The notes beneath the pieces are model-generated. The model was not told the origin of the DNA and did not search any database. It was given only the letters and a program-made list of their open reading frames with translations. The position numbers and the translations under genes are program-made. A stretch of 64,000 nucleotides of DNA. Origin: Argentina anserina. Taxonomy: Eukaryota; Streptophyta; Magnoliopsida; Rosales; Rosaceae. Of the stretch, positions 58,826 to 64,000 are shown one piece after another (position 1 is the first letter of the stretch; the number at the start of each line of letters is the position of its first letter). The stretch covers positions 23,560,001 to 23,624,000 of the forward strand of contig NC_065873.1 in assembly GCF_933775445.1 (NCBI RefSeq), read 5' to 3'.

Positions 58826-59545
58826 ATCAATTGAGAAATGTAATTTCTATTCATACCTCAAAAAATGGTATTTGGATCTCCTTACGTAATAAACCTCAAT
58901 TCACTTTTACAAATGCCCAAAATGCTATTTAGACTTCCTTAGTTTTCCGAAAATGCCCATAATCCAATCAAATTACTATCTATTAATTTCTTTCCAATTC
59001 TAATATTCAATTATTATAGACAACTCGAAAAATTCTTAATAATTACACAATCCATCTCAAAGTAAATTTGCACTTTCACTCCTAAATTTATAATTAATAA
59101 TGTTGTTATTTTTTTTTCATTCATTGATTTGGAACTCACCAAATATTAAAATAAACACAAAAAATTCAAACATCAATTGAACAATTATTTTTCTCAGATC
59201 TTAAACGAAGTTTATCAAAACTCATATAGCTTTTTTATTGATATATGAAGATTGATAATATTATTTTTTGTAATTTTTAACAATAAAAAAGTAATTAAAT
59301 AAGTCATCTTATTCCAATTTCCAAATGGAAGTTTTCCTGTAATAAATAAAGAATTGACGAAAAAAAGAAAAGTTCATTTATACTTGCTATTGCAAAATAG
59401 GTATGTTTAGAATTTTTTTTTCTTTTTGTTCACTCTTATATATCTTTTTGGTAATTTCATATATGTTGAAAAAGTCAATACTAACGTGGGAAAATCATGC
59501 TATTTTAGGAGGTATGAATAAAAACTCCCATTGAGAAAATGACTC
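58826..59545. mobile_element. Possible AT-rich TIR element
   Basis: The left end (TTGAGAAATGTAATTTCTATTCATACCTC) and the inverted right end (CATTTTCTCAATGGGAGTTTTTATTCATACCTCC) share the TTCATACCTC core. The related block at 42400-42520 carries the same motifs. No coding capacity. Borders approximate. Confidence 0.5.
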
Positions 59546-59559
59546 TTCTAATTCTAAGA

Positions 59560-59645
59560 ACAAGCTATTTTTGAGGAGAGGGGCGTCAACAGAAACTGAG
59601 TGTCAAAAGCATAGGTAAAATTGAACTGCTCATTTTCCATGCTAG
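59560..59645 (-). pseudogene. TPD1-like tail fragment H
   Basis: Minus strand EQFNFTYAFDTQFLLTP and LSSKIA, the last third of exon 2 only, lying about 65 bases beyond the stop of copy G and very similar to it. It looks like a partial tandem duplicate. Confidence 0.75.
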
Positions 59646-59710
59646 ACGTGATTGAGTTGTTGTTATTCGTCTTAGAGACAATCAATTCAATACAGACTTG
59701 CTTAAATTTG

Positions 59711-60200
59711 TTAACAAGCTATTTTGGAGGAGAGGAGCATGAAAGGAAACTGAAATTCAAAAGCATAGGTAAAACTGAACTCCTCCCACGGATGAAGAGG
59801 TTGGCCATCTTTGATTAGACACCCGCCAGCATCAACGCGTATCAAGACTTTAGGATCAATCGGTCGCACAGTATGAAATTCATAGCAGCTTAGCCTAACA
59901 TCTTGTTGAGCACAAGGGCAGACAGATATTACTGATACTCACTCTCCACACTGGCACGTTTAGGTATGACTCTCCTGTTCGCGACTGTATAATTTTGAGA
60001 CTGTTGGTAGCGCATTGGCAATCCCCTGCAACATTAAGAGTCGAAACATGTGATCTGAATCAATAATATGTAACAATATTACATACTAGGTTTTGTTTCA
60101 AGCAATAACTTAGGTGATGAAATATAGGGCGAAGAGCCCTACCTCCCACGATCAGACTACAAAGAAAAGCCAGGCTGATGAACTTTAGAATTGGTGCCAT
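59711..60200 (-). pseudogene. TPD1-like copy G, one frameshift
   Basis: Exon 1 (60200-60143) is an intact signal peptide (MAPILKFISLAFLCSLIVGG). Exon 2 (60025-59711) starts GDCQCATNSLKIIQSRTGES and VPVWRV. An extra base near 59940 then shifts the frame; CPCAQQDVRLSCYEFHTV, GQPLHPWEEFSFTYAFEF and a final KIAC stop follow in the new frame. Everything else, including the splice sites, is preserved, so the break is recent or the base call should be checked. Confidence 0.83.
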
Positions 60201-60732
60201 TTTTGTCCAGAACGTGCTGAGAGCAAGAACACATTAAGAATCAATTCAATATATAAGAGCTTGAATGACAATATGGCAACAAAATGACCTGTACGTACGT
60301 ACAATTCACTCTGTAGAACTGGATGCATAAGGGAAGAATCAGGTGGACGTTATATCCCCTGATATAGAAAAAAATAATCAATTACCTTAATGCCAGCCTT
60401 CAATTTCAATTTAATGGTCATGGTTATTGTAGAGGGTTTTCTTTGTGATTTAATGCTGATTTGTCAACATAATTGAACAAACGAAATGAAATAATATTTA
60501 GGGATTTCAGTTAATGGTTTGGATTATTCTTTCCAAAAAAAATGTCAAAAATCATGAGTTTTTGATGTGTTTCCTAGTTTACCAGTTTTTTCCAACCTTG
60601 GGGCTTCTTCTGTGAGACACATTTCACCTCTTGGTCAAGTCGGATTTAATTTTAAAGTTGTGCCAAAATGTATAATTTTCGGCCCAGAATCGTTTGATGT
60701 AGTCATTAGTCTCCTCTTTGACTCGTGAGTTG
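60201..60732. other. Intergenic, no gene recognised
   Basis: A minus frame partly overlapping the SINE (60869-60624) has no domain. Confidence 0.4.
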
Positions 60733-60748
60733 GTTTGAAAAAGATAGT

Positions 60749-61003
60749 CTTTTTGACACCCTCTGAAGCCAGTTTTTAGCACATTCGAATTGACAACAAA
60801 AGTTTCCCACAAGCCTTTAGCCATGAGACTACTCCTCTGTTGGGACCCGTCTGATTGAAGGGGCATCACAACCCTCTCTTAGTCACCTTGGCAGTATCAT
60901 TGTTTCTACTCTAACGTTCGAACCCCCGATCTGTTTTGACACGCCAGAAGATACCAGAGGTAGGGATTCCACTGATTCCACTACACCACTTGCCAGTGGT
61001 TAA
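60749..61003 (-). mobile_element. tRNA-derived SINE
   Basis: 255 bp on the minus strand. The head has an A-box-like GTGGTGTAGTGG and a B-box-like GGGTTCGAACG about 55 bases further, and the tail ends TGTCAAAAAG. It is flanked by a perfect 16-bp target duplication GTTTGAAAAAGATAGT (60733-60748 and 61004-61019). The long duplication and tRNA-like promoter mark it as LINE-mobilised. Confidence 0.88.
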
Positions 61004-61019
61004 GTTTGAAAAAGATAGT

Positions 61020-62136
61020 TCAGACAACTAATCATCACATTATGTAGAAATTGTAATATACATATAGTTATTTCGTAAATTTCCAGCTAATTGTTGGATG
61101 TCCCCGTTCATACAGTTTTAAGAAAATAAGAAGTCATTTTCCCCAAATTGTCACTTGTGTGTAGAAGACGTGAAGTACATAACTAATTTGGTAATTTCCC
61201 AGCTAGTAATCGAAGTTCATACAGCTAATTAAAAAATTTTTTTTGGCACATTCGTTCTTCAAGACTTGTACTACTTTTTTATTCAATAAACACACATTTA
61301 TCATAGACCTCCAATCAGGTCCAAAATCGTGACCCAGAGCCCAATTTTTGTAACAGATCGAAGTGTTCCCAGTCATTGTCATGGTTCATGGCCAAAGTGT
61401 GGCACTGATCAGGATCAGAGAGAGGTGCTTCTGCGTTGTTGTGTAACTTGTGTTTCCCACCAAGCATGGCCAAACTCCAAACACATCATAATCAAAGTTA
61501 TCCTACTATGATGTTGAAGTGTTAAATTAAGTTTAGCCTACCTACAAGATAAGTCTCCCCCAGATCCCACCTATAAAGGTTTGAGGACGTTCCATTGAAA
61601 CCTGTTGGTTGATCTCAATAAACAGATCAGAAAGCTAGGTAGTCATCATCCTAAAAATAAATCATCTATATATAGTTGCCCTTTATTTCTACTTCAACTG
61701 TCAAGAAAGACTTGAAGTTTCCAGCTCAAATGAAGATAAAACTAACCCTGAACTTCATGGTCGTTACATGGTACGGAAGTTAAAATGCTAGCTTTGTTTT
61801 GCAGTGAGTTTCGTAATGGCTATCTATGAGAAAATGAAACCAACGTGTTTGCTAGCGTGGGTCGGCAGAGGATGGATAAGAGATTAAGAGCCGCACCAGA
61901 CTCTGCACCATTAGTTTAGGTTACATCAAAGATGTATATGCATGCTTCGCACTATCTCAATGTGTCACATCACCAAGACCTTAGACAATATATCACTCAC
62001 TAACTTCTTCCTCAATATGGACCTCAGCATTAAAGTCAAGCCTGCCGCACTTCCATGGCAGTTAGCTTAGCTCGTGAACCTATATAGCAACAGACTGAAC
62101 AGAGACTACTTCACAAGTTGCTGTATGTGTGAAATA
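61020..62136 (+). other. Upstream region of heparanase-like gene
   Basis: No other gene. A likely leader lies at about 62000-62136; no clear TATA box chosen. Confidence 0.4.
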
Positions 62137-63991
62137 ATGCGTTCTCTGGTTCTTTCCTTCTTCGTTTGCTTCTGGCTGTTCGAAGTCACCCATGTCGGCA
62201 GCTCCATCTCTGTGGCTTCACAGAGCACGGAGGAAGTCACAGTCTTTGTCAATGGAACAGTTGCAATCGGAAGCATCGACGATGACTTTGTTTGTGCTAC
62301 AATGGATTGGTGGCCGCAGGAGAAGTGCGATTATGGTACTTGTAGCTGGGGCAATGCTTCTCTTCTTAATCTAGTAAGTTCATCATAAGACCCCCTTATA
62401 CTTTCTCCATGTCACATAATCCAATCATCCATGCAGATTTCCTTTCTCTCTTTTGGTTCATACTTCATAGATATTAGATATCAGTTATCCAAGTTTAAAG
62501 TTTTCTCAAAATGTTCTTGGTTTGAGACTTGAAGACTATGATGTCAATACTTCACTGATGACATAGTACTATTTGTCAATTAGTAGCTTGTCCTCTTCCC
62601 AAGATGCTATCCTCAGTTCTCAGGATGAAATTGAAACTTGCAATTAGATGCATTAGCCCCTCACCAATTAAGTTGCATTATTTATGTCATGATCATATAG
62701 ATTTTTAAATCCTAGTAATATTTTTTGCTTTTCCTTATGGCAGGACCTTGGCAATGATATACTTTTAAATGCAATTAAGGGTAAAGGAGTCTCATCTGTC
62801 ATAATTTAATTTACTTTGCAAATCCAATGCTGTATTTTTTAAATAATGCTGTAGAGTATAGATAGAACTGACTTCTTTATTATATTGCAGCATTTTCACC
62901 CTTGAAACTTAGGTTGGGTGGCACCTTGCAAGACAAAGTGATATACCAGACAGAAGGCAGTCCAAAACAAACTTCATTTGTCAAAGATAATTCACAATTG
63001 TTTGGCTTTTCTGATGGTTACTTACCAATGCCTAGATGGGATGAACTGAACATTCTGTTTAAGAATGCAGGGTAACGCACTTACTTATTTACCCTAAATT
63101 AATTTGACAGTGGGTTGTGCATTTTATTCTCATCAATATAATCCTATCCAATCTTCGATTCTCACATTGACTAGATGAAATTTTCTGAATGTGAAGTTGA
63201 TAATTTTCAATCAGGGCTGTTATTATATTTGGACTAAATGCACTGCAAGGCAGGACCATAGATTCCCATGGTGTTGCTGTGGGTAATTGGAATTCCAGTA
63301 ATGCTGAATCTTTTATAAGATATACAGTCAACAAAGGATACACAATTCATGGTTGGGAGCTAGGTAACTCTTTTAAACCATGCTTTTTGGTAGATATGTT
63401 GAAAAGCCATATTTTCTTAAGAAGCTGTCAATAAATTTGATCCTGATGCTCAGGAAATGAACTATGTGGGAGTGGAGTTGGAACAAGAGTCACAGCAGAC
63501 CAATACGCTTCGGATATGAAGTCTCTCCAAAACAAGGTGCACCAAATTTATTCTGGTTCTGAATTAGCTATGCCACTAGTCTTGGCACCAGGAGGGTTCT
63601 TTGATTCCAAGTGGTTCTCAGATTTTGTTGCTAAAGCACCTCAGTCTGTTCAAGTACTCACTCATCACATATATAACCTTGGTCCAGGTATATATATAGA
63701 CCAGATAAGAGTAAAGTGCTCTATTTCTTCCATGTACAATTTCTGGCTACTGAACTTGAATGACATTTGTCTCTTTTTCCTTTTTGATCATACGATTTAA
63801 GGTAGTGCGACGGATCTTGTTGACAAGATTCTGAATCCATCTGTTCTTGATGGTATTTCCAAAACCTTCAGAGACCTACAAATGCTACTTAAGCATTCAA
63901 ATATTCCAGCAGTGGCATGGGTTGGTGAATCAGGAGGTGCTTACAACAGTGGTCGCAATCTCGTTACAAATGCATTTGTATTCAGTTTCTG
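62137..63991 (+). CDS. Heparanase-like protein (GH79), 3' end beyond window
   Basis: Six exons: 62137-62373, 62744-62780, 62891-63071, 63215-63363, 63454-63687 and 63802-63991. They join in phase to 342 residues so far, and a donor GGTAAC follows at 63992. Signal peptide [20 protein letters not shown]; then [42 protein letters not shown], and [15 protein letters not shown] (proton-donor Glu in GNE). [10 protein letters not shown] and [12 protein letters not shown] follow, then [13 protein letters not shown] with the likely nucleophile Glu. Plant members are secreted or vacuolar/cell-wall beta-glucuronidase-type enzymes acting on arabinogalactan-type glycans (family knowledge). The full protein is usually 520-550 residues, so roughly the last third lies off the right edge. 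Confidence 0.92.
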
Positions 63992-64000
63992 GTAACTAAG

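Overview
This is nuclear DNA from a flowering plant, most likely a eudicot. The supports are split genes with GT-AG introns, plant-only families (TOPLESS-type co-repressor, TPD1-like secreted proteins, plant heparanase-like GH79), (TA)n tracts and dense LTR, LINE, SINE, hAT and endogenous caulimovirus sequence. A rosid is possible but not shown. There is no operon, CRISPR or bacterial signature.

Layout. 1-9216: a Ty3/Gypsy-type LTR retrotransposon on the minus strand, two nearly identical LTRs around a non-coding interior, inserted beside a broken TOPLESS-like copy (9335-9698). 11087-11853: hAT-type MITE. 13861-14490: a low-complexity repeat open in most frames, joined to a small GH17-like fragment. 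15366-16470 (minus): a short TOPLESS-like gene encoding only the N-terminal LisH/CTLH part, with an intact four-exon frame. 20818-26769 (plus): a full TOPLESS-related (TPR) gene. 27357-31274: a 5'-truncated LINE with target duplication. 31574-33155 (plus): a three-exon acidic protein gene. 33810-34465: a phosphoenolpyruvate carboxylase tail pseudogene.

34708-47009 and 59560-60200 (minus): a family of TPD1-like secreted protein genes: four intact, three broken and one tail fragment. Within the array sits a single-exon Tudor-SN gene (38273-40987), probably a retrogene. 48399-50625: a second copy of the hAT MITE and a deletion derivative of a larger hAT element. 51501-58790: AT-rich repeats; one copy seems to be split at its TA microsatellite by a decayed endogenous caulimovirus. 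60749-61003: a tRNA-derived SINE. 62137-63991 (plus): a heparanase-like GH79 gene cut by the right edge.

Themes. (1) Duplication and decay of the TOPLESS N-terminus beside a full TPR gene leaves one intact short gene that could make a domain-only protein. (2) Local duplication of TPD1-like secreted proteins. (3) Transposons whose boundaries can be fixed to the base by target-site duplications. Exon joins were worked out by eye from splice signals and reading frame.
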